Source: Acetobacterium woodii (GTDB lineage Bacteria; Bacillota; Clostridia; Eubacteriales; Eubacteriaceae). Taken from it: a DNA stretch of 46,723 nucleotides. A program made the position numbers and the translations under genes. Shown one piece after another: positions 26,644 through 34,324 of this stretch. The notes beneath the pieces are model-generated. The model saw nothing but the letters and a program-made list of their open reading frames with translations, was not told the origin of the DNA and made no database searches. The DNA is taken from assembly GCA_016213825.1 (NCBI GenBank), contig JACQZP010000014.1, positions 1 through 46,723 of the forward strand, in the 5' to 3' direction. Within the stretch, counting starts at the first letter, position 1. The number at the start of each line of letters is the position of its first letter.

Positions 26644-28050
26644 TTATAACAGATGAAATGGCAACTCTTTTTCTTTTTTTGCTTTCTTCGCCTGCTCTTT
26701 TGCGTTTATGGCTTTCTGTCGTTTTTCAGCTAATTCTGCGCGAACTTTATTTTCTCTGGCAATTGCTCGTTCAATTGCCTTTGAAGTAATTTCTTCCAGC
26801 TCCTTAGCCTTTCTTTTGATTTCTTTTCTGAGATGATCTTCTACTTCCAGTTTGTTTTTTTCTTTGTTATCTGCTTCTTGCTTTCGTGCAATTTCTATTT
26901 TCTTTGTTTCTTCTTGTTCAGTTTTTAACTTGGCTGTTATTTCGGCCTTTTTCTTAGCCTCAATTTCAGCTCTTTTTTTCGCTTCTGCTTGTTTGCTTGC
27001 TTCTTCAATTACTCGACGATCTTCCGCTGCTTTTACTAAAGCTTCTGCATCGTCCTGAACTTTTTTATTAACTTTATCGACTAATATTTTAGATTTTTCT
27101 GCTACTTCTTTTCTTTTTGCTAATATTTCTGCATCATTTTGTACTTTTAAATGAACTTTTTCCAGTAGCAATTTAGATTTTTGGGCTACAGCTTTCGCTT
27201 TTTTATCAGCTTCAGCTTTTGCCTCAGCTACTTTTAACATAAGTTCTTTTTCTTTTCGTTCTGCCGCTGCCAGCTCAGTTTTTATTTTAGCTTCCGCCTC
27301 TTCTTTTGCCTTGACTTCTGCTGCGGCTCTCGCGGTGGCTTCTTCCTTGGCCTTCGCTTCTGCCTCTTTCTTCGCTTTCGCTTCTGCCTTTGCTTTGGCT
27401 TCCGCTTCCTTCTTGGCTTTCGCATCAGCTTCTGCCTTCGCTTTGGCTTCCGCTTCTTTTTTGGCTTTCGCTTCTGCTTCTGCCTTCGCTTTGGCTTCTG
27501 CTTCTGCCTTCGCTTTGGCTTCTGCTTTCGTTTTGGCTTCCGCTTCTGCCTTCGCTTTGGCTTCTGCTTCTGCTTTCGCTTTGGCTTCCGCTTCTGCTTT
27601 CGCTTTGACTTCCGCTTCTGCCTTTGCTTTGGTTTCCGCTTCTTTTTTGGCTTTCGCATCTGCTTCTGCCTTTGCTTTGGCTTCCGCTTCTTTTTTGGCT
27701 TTCGCTTCTGCTTCTGCCTTTGCTTTGGTTTCCGCTTCTTTTTTGGCTTTCGCATCTGCTTCTGCCTTCGCTTTGGCTTCCGCTTCTTTTTTGGCTTTCG
27801 CTTCTGCTTCTGCCTTCGCTCTGGCTTCCGCTTCTTTATTTTCAGCTTTGCTCGTTTCCTGGTGATTGTTGTCGCTCAAATCTTCGGCACTTTCATCTTT
27901 ACCCGTGATCACTCTACCAACCTTTTTAATAAAATCATCCAGTTTTCCCACTTCTTCATTCCCCACTTCACTTGAATTCGCTGTATCCAAAGTATTTTGA
28001 ATAGTCGTGTCTTTTATTAATTGTGATTTAGGTTTACTTTTACGAGCCAT
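26644..28050 (-). CDS. Ala/Lys/Glu octad-repeat long-helix protein (function unknown)
   Basis: The 468-residue protein has no signal peptide or membrane helix. Residues 1-72 are basic, then a mixed polar linker. Residues about 73-250 are octads of the AEAEAKAK type with KK variants. Alanine fills every second position, and E and K are placed four residues apart, which favours i/i+4 salt bridges and a stable single alpha-helix rather than a heptad coiled coil. Residues 288-343 are a tandem 28-residue duplication (VA.KSK.L..KV..KVQ.DAE). The tail is K/E/R-rich and ends ELPFHLL. The start at 28050 follows AAGGAG; a much longer upstream frame lacks a ribosome site and would cross the inverted repeats. 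It lies directly downstream of the pdu operon terminator on the same strand, so a link to the microcompartment is possible but unproven. TolA-like proteins look similar but carry a membrane anchor. Confidence 0.7.
   Translation of the reverse strand: MARKSKPKSQLIKDTTIQNTLDTANSSEVGNEEVGKLDDFIKKVGRVITGKDESAEDLSDNNHQETSKAENKEAEARAKAEAEAKAKKEAEAKAKAEADAKAKKEAETKAKAEAEAKAKKEAEAKAKAEADAKAKKEAETKAKAEAEVKAKAEAEAKAKAEAEAKAKAEAEAKTKAEAKAKAEAEAKAKAEAEAKAKKEAEAKAKAEADAKAKKEAEAKAKAEAKAKKEAEAKAKEEATARAAAEVKAKEEAEAKIKTELAAAERKEKELMLKVAEAKAEADKKAKAVAQKSKLLLEKVHLKVQNDAEILAKRKEVAEKSKILVDKVNKKVQDDAEALVKAAEDRRVIEEASKQAEAKKRAEIEAKKKAEITAKLKTEQEETKKIEIARKQEADNKEKNKLEVEDHLRKEIKRKAKELEEITSKAIERAIARENKVRAELAEKRQKAINAKEQAKKAKKEKELPFHLL
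27022..27189 (-). repeat. tandem 84-bp duplication in the long-helix gene
   Basis: Two adjacent copies, 27106-27189 and 27022-27105, each encode 28 residues starting VA(Q/E)KSK(L/I)L and ending near A.A/KRKE. They differ at about a third of positions, so they are older than the octad array. Confidence 0.75.
27300..27834 (-). repeat. 24-bp octad-coding repeat array
   Basis: The coding strand repeats GCN-GAR-GCN-GAR-GCN-AAR-GCN-AAR units of 24 bp, often paired into 48-bp higher-order units with a KK and D/T variants. Such arrays expand and contract easily by slippage. The mirror strand reads as a false hydrophobic frame. Confidence 0.85.
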
Positions 28051-28079
28051 GACAATCTCCTTTTTATGACGTTGTACTG

Positions 28080-28124
28080 TTCTATTTTTTATAAATGGCC
28101 TTGGAGCATTTATAAAAAATAGAA
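28080..28124. repeat. perfect 18-bp inverted repeat upstream of the long-helix gene
   Basis: Left arm 28080-28097 and right arm 28107-28124 are exact reverse complements (TTCTATTTTTTATAAATG and its partner) around a nine-base loop. It begins 30 bp upstream of the start codon, so it would be a leader hairpin, an operator, or part of the promoter (TATAAA is in one arm). Confidence 0.8.
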
Positions 28125-28131
28125 ATCTTGT

Positions 28132-28171
28132 GTATAAAAAACAAATGACCGAAGCCATTTGTCTTTTATAC
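28132..28171 (-). terminator. intrinsic terminator of the pdu operon
   Basis: On the minus strand ACAAATG-GCttcgGT-CATTTGT forms a stem with a TTCG-type loop, followed by TTTTTT. Outer bases GTATAAAA/TTTTATAC extend the dyad. It lies about 20 bp after the pduT-like stop and separates the microcompartment operon from the helix protein gene. Confidence 0.75.
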
Positions 28172-28192
28172 ATTTTAATTTTTAATCTTGGG

Positions 28193-28741
28193 TTAAAATA
28201 GGATCTTTTGAATATCCTTATGTGGAGAAGCAATAACTGAATAACTCGTAATGAGGTTCGATTCTGCCATCTCGTTTTGAGCTGTTTGAATAGCCATTTT
28301 AACAGAAGATATTTCTCCAGTGATTAATACAAAGCCTTTACCACCCAAGCCTCTAGCAATTCGAATTTCAAGGAGTTCTACGCTTGATGCTTTCGCACAA
28401 ATATCTCCGATCAAAATTGAAGAGATTGCATTAATCGTTTCAACAATACCAAGAGATTTCACATCGCCAATTTCACCTGCACCTAACATGGCCGGTAAAA
28501 CATCAGGGTGAATATTTGGTATAACGTGTGACTCTAACATATGGATACCACCCACATGTGCCCCATTCTTTATTGATGCTTCGACGGCACCCACATCTCC
28601 AGCAATAATACTAACGTATTTTCCTGGACATAAGGGTGATGCCATCAGCAGCTCAACATTTCCGGATTTCAGCATTTCATCAGTGGATTCTATACCAACT
28701 GGAATGCTCTTAAATTCCATAAAACCAACTGCTTTTTTCAA
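28193..28741 (-). CDS. pduT: tandem-BMC shell protein, PduT-like
   Basis: The 182-residue protein has two BMC domains in tandem (AVGFMEFKSIPVGIESTDEML... and SLGIVETINAISSILIGD...), so it forms pseudohexameric trimers in the shell facet. Cys38 in PLCPGK corresponds to the cysteine that holds the pore [4Fe-4S] cluster in PduT (family knowledge), pointing to electron transfer across the shell, plausibly with PduS. The start codon is TTG with only a weak ribosome site. It is the last gene of the operon, 62 bp after the membrane protein gene. Confidence 0.88.
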   Translation of the reverse strand: MKKAVGFMEFKSIPVGIESTDEMLKSGNVELLMASPLCPGKYVSIIAGDVGAVEASIKNGAHVGGIHMLESHVIPNIHPDVLPAMLGAGEIGDVKSLGIVETINAISSILIGDICAKASSVELLEIRIARGLGGKGFVLITGEISSVKMAIQTAQNEMAESNLITSYSVIASPHKDIQKILF

Positions 28742-28803
28742 AATACCACTTCTTTCTATACTGTGAATGATTTAAATTTTTTACCAATTGCTTCAGTTTG
28801 AGA

Positions 28804-29760
28804 TTAAACTAAAATTAATCCGCCTAAAATTGTAAAGTTGATAAACTGAGTAATAAAGATTGTTACGGCAGGAGGGTCAATATGGGTATCGCAATGACTA
28901 TTAAGTGTTTTTGCAGCCCATTCGCCTACAAACGCTGTGAACATACCTGTAATCATACCACCGATGATGGCAGCAAATGGATTTAAGGTAGCACTGAACA
29001 TTAATACAGCTGTAGATCCTGAAGGTAAAACGATGTGATGCCATCCTTCAAATGCACAACCACACATGATCAAGATCAAAGAGAAAGCAGCGACGCCAAA
29101 ACCAATTACTGGTACCATTGTGAACAGGTAAGCAGCTTCTTCGCTTCCGCCAACAAGACCTAATGTTCCTAAAGTAGCTGCAACACCACCGATAAGGATA
29201 CCAATAGAAGCACCATAGGTAAGTACAAAACCTAAACGACTACCAGTAGAGATCCATTCTCTTTTTTCACCAGCCGGTGTTTTTCCTGTAAGGCCAGTTT
29301 TGCCGAAGACTAAACGAGTGATAATACCAGAAAGCATTACTGTACAAGCAACGGTATCGGTCCAACCAGCTGCTCCATCACCAAGAATGCCGTTAAAAAT
29401 AATTGGTCCTACTAATGGTCCAACAATGTATTGGATTAGGAAACCAACCATACCGAAGATACCACCAACGATCAATACCATCGGATCGCCGAATTTTACA
29501 AGTGGAGTAACGATATCTTGTCCATTTTCAATATGATTTCTTGTCATTGCAAACGCAGCACCGGCAACAGCACCAGCGAAGGCAATATGTGGTCCAAACC
29601 ATGAACCAAAACTAACGATACCGATTGCTGGAGCACCATTTGCACCACCCATGATTGCCGCTAAAACGGTTAAACCGGTGAAAACAAAGGCTGTGATCCC
29701 GCCCATAAATGTGGCTAATACGCCACCGCCGAATGCGGCGATTAACATTGTAAAGTCCAT
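28804..29760 (-). CDS. polytopic membrane protein of the pdu operon (function unknown)
   Basis: The 318-residue protein is very hydrophobic and Gly-rich, with about eight or nine predicted membrane segments. Candidate conserved patches are GSWFGPHIAFAG, CGCAFEGWHHIVLPSGST and the C-terminal NSHCDTHIDPPAVT, which hold several Cys and His. I do not recognise a named transporter family and it is not like PduF (an aquaglyceroporin). Its place between pduS and pduT and its strong ribosome site (AAGGGGGAT) show it belongs to the operon. It may transport propanediol, an alcohol or acid product, or a cobalamin-related compound, or act as a membrane partner of the RnfC-like PduS. All of these are inference. 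Confidence 0.75.
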   Translation of the reverse strand: MDFTMLIAAFGGGVLATFMGGITAFVFTGLTVLAAIMGGANGAPAIGIVSFGSWFGPHIAFAGAVAGAAFAMTRNHIENGQDIVTPLVKFGDPMVLIVGGIFGMVGFLIQYIVGPLVGPIIFNGILGDGAAGWTDTVACTVMLSGIITRLVFGKTGLTGKTPAGEKREWISTGSRLGFVLTYGASIGILIGGVAATLGTLGLVGGSEEAAYLFTMVPVIGFGVAAFSLILIMCGCAFEGWHHIVLPSGSTAVLMFSATLNPFAAIIGGMITGMFTAFVGEWAAKTLNSHCDTHIDPPAVTIFITQFINFTILGGLILV

Positions 29761-29783
29761 AATTATCCCCCTTAAAATATGAT

Positions 29784-31109
29784 TTAGGACTCGATAGTGA
29801 TTTTTTCACTATCCGCGGCTAAAATCCTACCGCTAATACTCGCAAAAACTTTAGAGCTCAGTTTTCCATCAGGGATATCCCCAACCAGTTGACCTCTTTC
29901 GACATAGTCCCCAACGTTTACAACTGCCACTGCAGGAGCACCTATATGTTGTGACAATAATAGGTTGACTTTAGTAAACGTTTTATCCGTTTCAACCATT
30001 GGAGCCGGAAGATCATACTTCGTCAGTCCCAATCGTGATACTAAACGGTAAACATTAAACTGCTTGCCTTCTCTGAAGGGTATTGCAGATGTTGGAGCTT
30101 CGTGATGAGGGTTCTTCAAACCTCTGCTTCCAAGTTCTCGCTTCAGCATGGTATTGAACTTCCAAGGTTGTAGGTCCATTACACATGCATATTGACATAA
30201 GCCACATTCACAGCATAGAAAAGCGTTTGTAGCTTGAGTGGTCGTGTCGCAGGTTGAACCATAAGCGGCAATCCGCATCAATTTATGGGGCTGTAAATTA
30301 TGCCCTAATGCGTATCTTGGACATAGCTCGGTACAATAGTTACATTGCATACAAGCCATACCAGCCATTTTCATGGTTTCCTTAATGGACTTTGTCTTAG
30401 AAATAATCAAAGGATGATCTTTTGCTAAAACAATGAGCCCTTTTGTTGTTTTCGTAATCGTCGACTCAGGATCGACAATCTTTCCCATCATCGGTCCGCC
30501 GTTAATTACGACAAATTCGTCGATGGTTGGTCCGCCAGCTAATTCCAAAGCTTCGCGCACAGTAATACCCAAAGGAACCTTTGTGGTAAGCTTATTCTTA
30601 ACCTCACCTGTTAGTGTTAAATATGTATCCATAACCGGTTTATTGTCTACCATTATATCATAAATGTTCACAAGTGTCTCCACATTTATAACTAATGTAT
30701 TCACGTTTAATGGAATTCCGCCTTCTGGTACAATCCGTCCGGTCGTCTCATAAACAAGAACTTGTTCGTCTCCCGCAGGGTAGAAATTCTTTAGCAAATG
30801 CATTCTAATCTTGGGAAATTTAGGTAACTCTTTGTTTAATGCTTCAATAGCAGGTGTATATTTCTTCTTTAGGCCGATAATGCCTTCCTTTGCTTGTGTT
30901 TGATCCATAACAGCCTGAAGAGCTGTTAACATTTTAACAGTCTCCAGAGCCATTAATTGTTGATCAACGCGCAATAATGGTTCGCATTCTGCGCCATTGA
31001 CAACAACGGTGTCAACGGTGCAATTTAACTTGACCTGGGTTGGAAACCCTGCCCCGCCGGCACCTACGATGCCAGCGTTTTGTACCAATTCTACTAAATT
31101 TGCGCTCAT
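29784..31109 (-). CDS. pduS: PduS, RnfC-like iron-sulfur flavoprotein (cobalamin reductase)
   Basis: The 441-residue protein begins with the RnfC/Nqo1-like flavin and NADH-binding part (VGAGGAGFPT near residue 16, NGAECEPLL near residue 38). It has a SLBB-type segment and two 4Fe-4S motifs: C253..C256..C259...C263 and C299..C302..C305...C309. The C-terminus is a biotinyl-like sandwich (GDYVERGQLVGDI). In Pdu systems it reduces cob(II)alamin for PduO and may feed electrons through PduT. The start at 31109 follows GAGGTG. In an acetogen with an Rnf complex an RnfC paralogue is notable. It lies 14 bp after pduP. Confidence 0.93.
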   Translation of the reverse strand: MSANLVELVQNAGIVGAGGAGFPTQVKLNCTVDTVVVNGAECEPLLRVDQQLMALETVKMLTALQAVMDQTQAKEGIIGLKKKYTPAIEALNKELPKFPKIRMHLLKNFYPAGDEQVLVYETTGRIVPEGGIPLNVNTLVINVETLVNIYDIMVDNKPVMDTYLTLTGEVKNKLTTKVPLGITVREALELAGGPTIDEFVVINGGPMMGKIVDPESTITKTTKGLIVLAKDHPLIISKTKSIKETMKMAGMACMQCNYCTELCPRYALGHNLQPHKLMRIAAYGSTCDTTTQATNAFLCCECGLCQYACVMDLQPWKFNTMLKRELGSRGLKNPHHEAPTSAIPFREGKQFNVYRLVSRLGLTKYDLPAPMVETDKTFTKVNLLLSQHIGAPAVAVVNVGDYVERGQLVGDIPDGKLSSKVFASISGRILAADSEKITIES

Positions 31110-31123
31110 GAACAACACCTCTA

Positions 31124-32533
31124 TTATTTAATCGTAAATCCTCCTACTAATACACATCTTCTTTTACGAGTAAATGTCTTAGCAGATGTTAGGCCTTCAC
31201 CGGTTGGGCCGGCAATGGTAAAGGTTGTATACCCTTCCCCGCCAACACCAATACCAGCATAGGAAGGACCATTTTTAACAAAAATAGTGGTTTGCACTCT
31301 TTTTGCCATTTCAGTTAAGTTGTTAATATTTGTTGAATGCATAATCGCGGTATGACGATTGCCATGTTCTAAGCTAACTGCTAAGTCAATACCTTCGGCA
31401 ATATCTTTAACCCGAATAATTGGAAGGATCGGCATCATCAATTCTTCAACTGCAAAGATATGATCTTTGCTGGTTTCCATAATGACAACACGAACTGAAT
31501 CATCGACTTCAATACCAATTCCTTGAAGAATTACTTTAGCGCTTCTACCCACATAGTCGCGGCTTAGACGACCACCCGGAATAACAAGTTCTTCTAATTC
31601 TTTTATTTTCTTGGCGTCTTTCAGTTCATAAGCACCGTTCTTTTTCATGTTAAAGATCAGATAGTCAGCAACTTGTTCAACAACAACAACTTCTTTTTCC
31701 GCGATACATGGTAAGTTATTATCGAAACAACAGCCATCAATAATGTCTTTCCCTGCTTTTTCAATATCAGCCGTTTCGTCAACCAATGCCGGTGGATTAC
31801 CAGCGCCAGCGCCGATGGCTTTTTTACCACTTTGCAGTACTGTTTTAACAACCCCAGGACCACCAGTTGCACAGAGCATGGTGACTTTCGGACTGGCAAA
31901 TAATACATTTGCGCTGTCAATGGTTGGTTCAGCAGTAGTAACAATCAGGTTTTCAGGTCCACCCGCTTCTAAAATTGCTTTGTTTAACAATTTTACTGTT
32001 AAAGCACTGGTCTTTTTGGCGCTTGGGTGGGGAGCAAAGACAACCGTATTTCCACCAGCCAACATGCCGATACCATTACAAATAACTGTTTCACTTGGAT
32101 TAGTTGAAGGTGATACGGCACCGATCACACCAAATGGTGATTGTTCAATCAAAGTTAAACCATCATCACCGGTAAATGCATCAGCGACAAGATCTTCAAT
32201 CCCTGGTGTTTTAGTGGTTGCCAACTCATGTTTTAAAAGTTTATGTTCATAATTACCCATGCCTGTTTCTTCAACAGCCATTTGGCAAATCATTTCCATA
32301 TTTTCTTTCTTAAGCATTTCTGCTCTCATGGCAGCAATTAGTTTGCTTCTGAAAGACAAGGTTTCTCTCATAAAAGATTTTTGAGCGATAAAGGCAGCAT
32401 CAATGGCATTTTCCATATCAGCAAAAACACCTAACTCACCATCTTTAAGAGGCTTTCCGCCTTCTTCTGCACAGTCAATTTCCGCCATTACTTTTTTTAC
32501 AATATATTCTATACCTGTGGTATCTATATTCAT
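31124..32533 (-). CDS. pduP: CoA-acylating propionaldehyde dehydrogenase (PduP)
   Basis: The 469-residue enzyme converts propanal, CoA and NAD+ to propionyl-CoA. The catalytic Cys276 lies in DNNLPCIAEKE and the cofactor loop is GAVSPSTNPSET. The first 18 residues (GIEYIVKKVMAEI) form an amphipathic helix typical of an encapsulation peptide, followed by a linker, so the enzyme should be in the microcompartment lumen. The ATG follows AGGAGG. It sits between the GlcG-type gene and pduS. Confidence 0.95.
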   Translation of the reverse strand: MNIDTTGIEYIVKKVMAEIDCAEEGGKPLKDGELGVFADMENAIDAAFIAQKSFMRETLSFRSKLIAAMRAEMLKKENMEMICQMAVEETGMGNYEHKLLKHELATTKTPGIEDLVADAFTGDDGLTLIEQSPFGVIGAVSPSTNPSETVICNGIGMLAGGNTVVFAPHPSAKKTSALTVKLLNKAILEAGGPENLIVTTAEPTIDSANVLFASPKVTMLCATGGPGVVKTVLQSGKKAIGAGAGNPPALVDETADIEKAGKDIIDGCCFDNNLPCIAEKEVVVVEQVADYLIFNMKKNGAYELKDAKKIKELEELVIPGGRLSRDYVGRSAKVILQGIGIEVDDSVRVVIMETSKDHIFAVEELMMPILPIIRVKDIAEGIDLAVSLEHGNRHTAIMHSTNINNLTEMAKRVQTTIFVKNGPSYAGIGVGGEGYTTFTIAGPTGEGLTSAKTFTRKRRCVLVGGFTIK

Positions 32534-32568
32534 ACGAGGTACCTCCTGGATCGTGTTAATTTTTTGTC

Positions 32569-32979
32569 TTATTTTAGTGCGTCAAGTCCAGCTTGAGCAA
32601 CAGTCATGTCTTCAGCAACACTTCCGCCGCTTACTCCGATACCGCCGATGATTTTATCCCCTTCGTAAATAGGGAAACCACCACCAAATACAACCATTCT
32701 TCCTTTATCACACGAAGCGATTCCAAAAAGTTGTCCTGATTCTTTGGCAAGATCAGCTGCTTGATCGGTGCCCATTTTGAGAGCAACTGCAGTATACGCT
32801 TTATTGGTCGCAATATCCATACTAGCCAATAAAGAATCTTCCATCCGGTTAAATAGTACGGTGTTACCGCTGGCATCGCATACCACAATTACCATTGGTA
32901 CATCAATTTCGATTGCTTTTGCAGCAGCCGCTTCTGCCATTTTTTTTGCCATATCTAATAATTTTCCAGTAGTCGTCAT
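32569..32979 (-). CDS. stand-alone GlcG/HbpS-like protein (PduO C-terminal domain family)
   Basis: The 136-residue protein is a GlcG/DUF336 domain with KAYTAVALKM, GRMVVFGGGFPI and the end IGGIGVSGGSVAEDM. It is clearly similar to the C-terminal half of the adjacent PduO, suggesting duplication or splitting. Members bind haem or corrinoid-like ligands or act as chaperones (family knowledge, not settled). The start at 32979 follows AGGAGGAAG; a longer frame would overlap the pduO end. Confidence 0.88.
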   Translation of the reverse strand: MTTTGKLLDMAKKMAEAAAAKAIEIDVPMVIVVCDASGNTVLFNRMEDSLLASMDIATNKAYTAVALKMGTDQAADLAKESGQLFGIASCDKGRMVVFGGGFPIYEGDKIIGGIGVSGGSVAEDMTVAQAGLDALK

Positions 32980-33007
32980 TTTTTCTTCCTCCTGATTAAT
33001 TAGTATT

Positions 33008-34018
33008 TTATAAAACAGCCAAAGCACTCTTTGCAATAATCATGTCTTCGTCAACACTTCCACCACTGACGCCAATTCCACCGATCACTTCGCCATTATG
33101 CTTTAAGGGATAACCACCGCCAAAGACAACCATGCGACCATTATTGGTCCATTGCAAGCCATAAAGCGAGCCATCCTCTTTTACTACATTCGCGACTTTA
33201 TCTGTGGACATCTTCAGTGCATTAGCTGTGTAAGCCTTATTCACTGAAATATCAATACTGACCATCAAGGCATCTTCCATGCGTTCAAAGTAAGCTAAAT
33301 TTCCACCGGAGTCAACCACCGAAAAAACAATGGGTACATTGATTTCTTCTGCTTTAACTCTGGCTGCGGCAGCCATTTTTTTTGCTAGAGTGAGTAAAGA
33401 ATATTCTTTGTTCTGATCTTTTTCAATAACAGCACCCTCTTCGGTCTGATCTAATAAGCTCAGTTTTTCTTTAACCCGGTCTACGATTTCTTTTACCACA
33501 CCATTAAATTCAACGGTACGTGCTAAGACAAAAAGCGTATCCGACAATCGATTGACGAACTTTACTAATTCCGGTCGACTGTCTTCATTTTCACGATTGT
33601 ATTTTACAATCAATCGTTCGCCCCGTCTGACAACTGTTCGCGCAACATGAAGTGCTGCCGATGCCGGATTTGCACCTGGAATAATAAACGCTTTCTGAGG
33701 ACCAATAATCGCCAGATACTGTTCCATTGTACATTCCATGTAATCCACATCCGCTTGCGATATTCTGTCTGCTAACATTGACTTGCCTTTTTCATCACTG
33801 GCAAGTTCCGCTCCCAAAACGAAAATTCGTTTTTGTAAATAGTGCAATATTTCTTTAATTTCTTGATCTTCGCAAAGTGAATATGCTAAACCAATGGCCG
33901 AATTTGCTTCGTCCATAGTCCCATATGCATCAACACGGATATTATCCTTCGGCGTACGACTTGATCCAAAAAGACCGGTCTCGCCTTTGTCCCCTCCTCG
34001 GGTATACACATTTGGCAT
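33008..34018 (-). CDS. pduO: PduO, cob(I)alamin adenosyltransferase with C-terminal GlcG domain
   Basis: The 336-residue protein has an N-terminal PduO-type adenosyltransferase (TRGGDKGETGLFG at the start, RVDAYGTMDEANS, and ARTVVRRGERLIV near residue 130). A linker of about 30 residues leads to a C-terminal GlcG/DUF336 domain (KAYTANALKMSTDK, FGGGYPL, GGIGVSGGSVDED). It makes adenosylcobalamin for the diol dehydratase. The ATG follows GAGGTGAAG. It lies 12 bp after pduN. Confidence 0.95.
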   Translation of the reverse strand: MPNVYTRGGDKGETGLFGSSRTPKDNIRVDAYGTMDEANSAIGLAYSLCEDQEIKEILHYLQKRIFVLGAELASDEKGKSMLADRISQADVDYMECTMEQYLAIIGPQKAFIIPGANPASAALHVARTVVRRGERLIVKYNRENEDSRPELVKFVNRLSDTLFVLARTVEFNGVVKEIVDRVKEKLSLLDQTEEGAVIEKDQNKEYSLLTLAKKMAAAARVKAEEINVPIVFSVVDSGGNLAYFERMEDALMVSIDISVNKAYTANALKMSTDKVANVVKEDGSLYGLQWTNNGRMVVFGGGYPLKHNGEVIGGIGVSGGSVDEDMIIAKSALAVL

Positions 34019-34030
34019 CTCTTCACCTCA

Positions 34031-34309
34031 CTAAACTATCTGAATTTCATCAATGATACCGACAATGGTCATATCAATTGGTGCCATCTTATCGCCATAA
34101 ACATACCGGGCATTACTGCCGGATGTAACAATAACTGTTTCACCAATCCCTGCGCCCACCGAGTCCACGGCAATTGCCGTGGAAGAACTTGAATATTTCT
34201 CAAATTCACCGTATTCATCAATTTTTTTAATAATCAGCAGTTTACATCCCACAAGATTAGGATCTTTTTGGGTTGATACTACGTTTCCGACTACTTTTGC
34301 TAACTGCAT
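34031..34309 (-). CDS. pduN: pentameric vertex shell protein PduN (EutN/CcmL family)
   Basis: The 92-residue BMC-P protein starts MQLAKVVGNVVSTQKDP and contains the family core VDSVGAGIGETVIVTSGSNAR. It caps the vertices of the polyhedral shell. The ATG follows AGGGTGGTG. Confidence 0.95.
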   Translation of the reverse strand: MQLAKVVGNVVSTQKDPNLVGCKLLIIKKIDEYGEFEKYSSSSTAIAVDSVGAGIGETVIVTSGSNARYVYGDKMAPIDMTIVGIIDEIQIV

Positions 34310-34324
34310 AAATTCACCACCCTT

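Noticed and set aside
27282-27755. Minus-strand Lys/Arg-rich frame of 157 codons
   Set aside because: A shifted frame within the same octad array, with no plausible start.
27311-27865. Plus-strand hydrophobic reading frame of 184 codons (ALASASFLAFA type)
   Set aside because: It is the mirror of the Ala/Lys/Glu octad array; the repeat keeps every frame open. It has no ribosome site and no family match.
28051-28233. Upstream extension of the long-helix protein to 28233
   Set aside because: It would cross two inverted repeats including a terminator; AAGGAG precedes the ATG at 28050.
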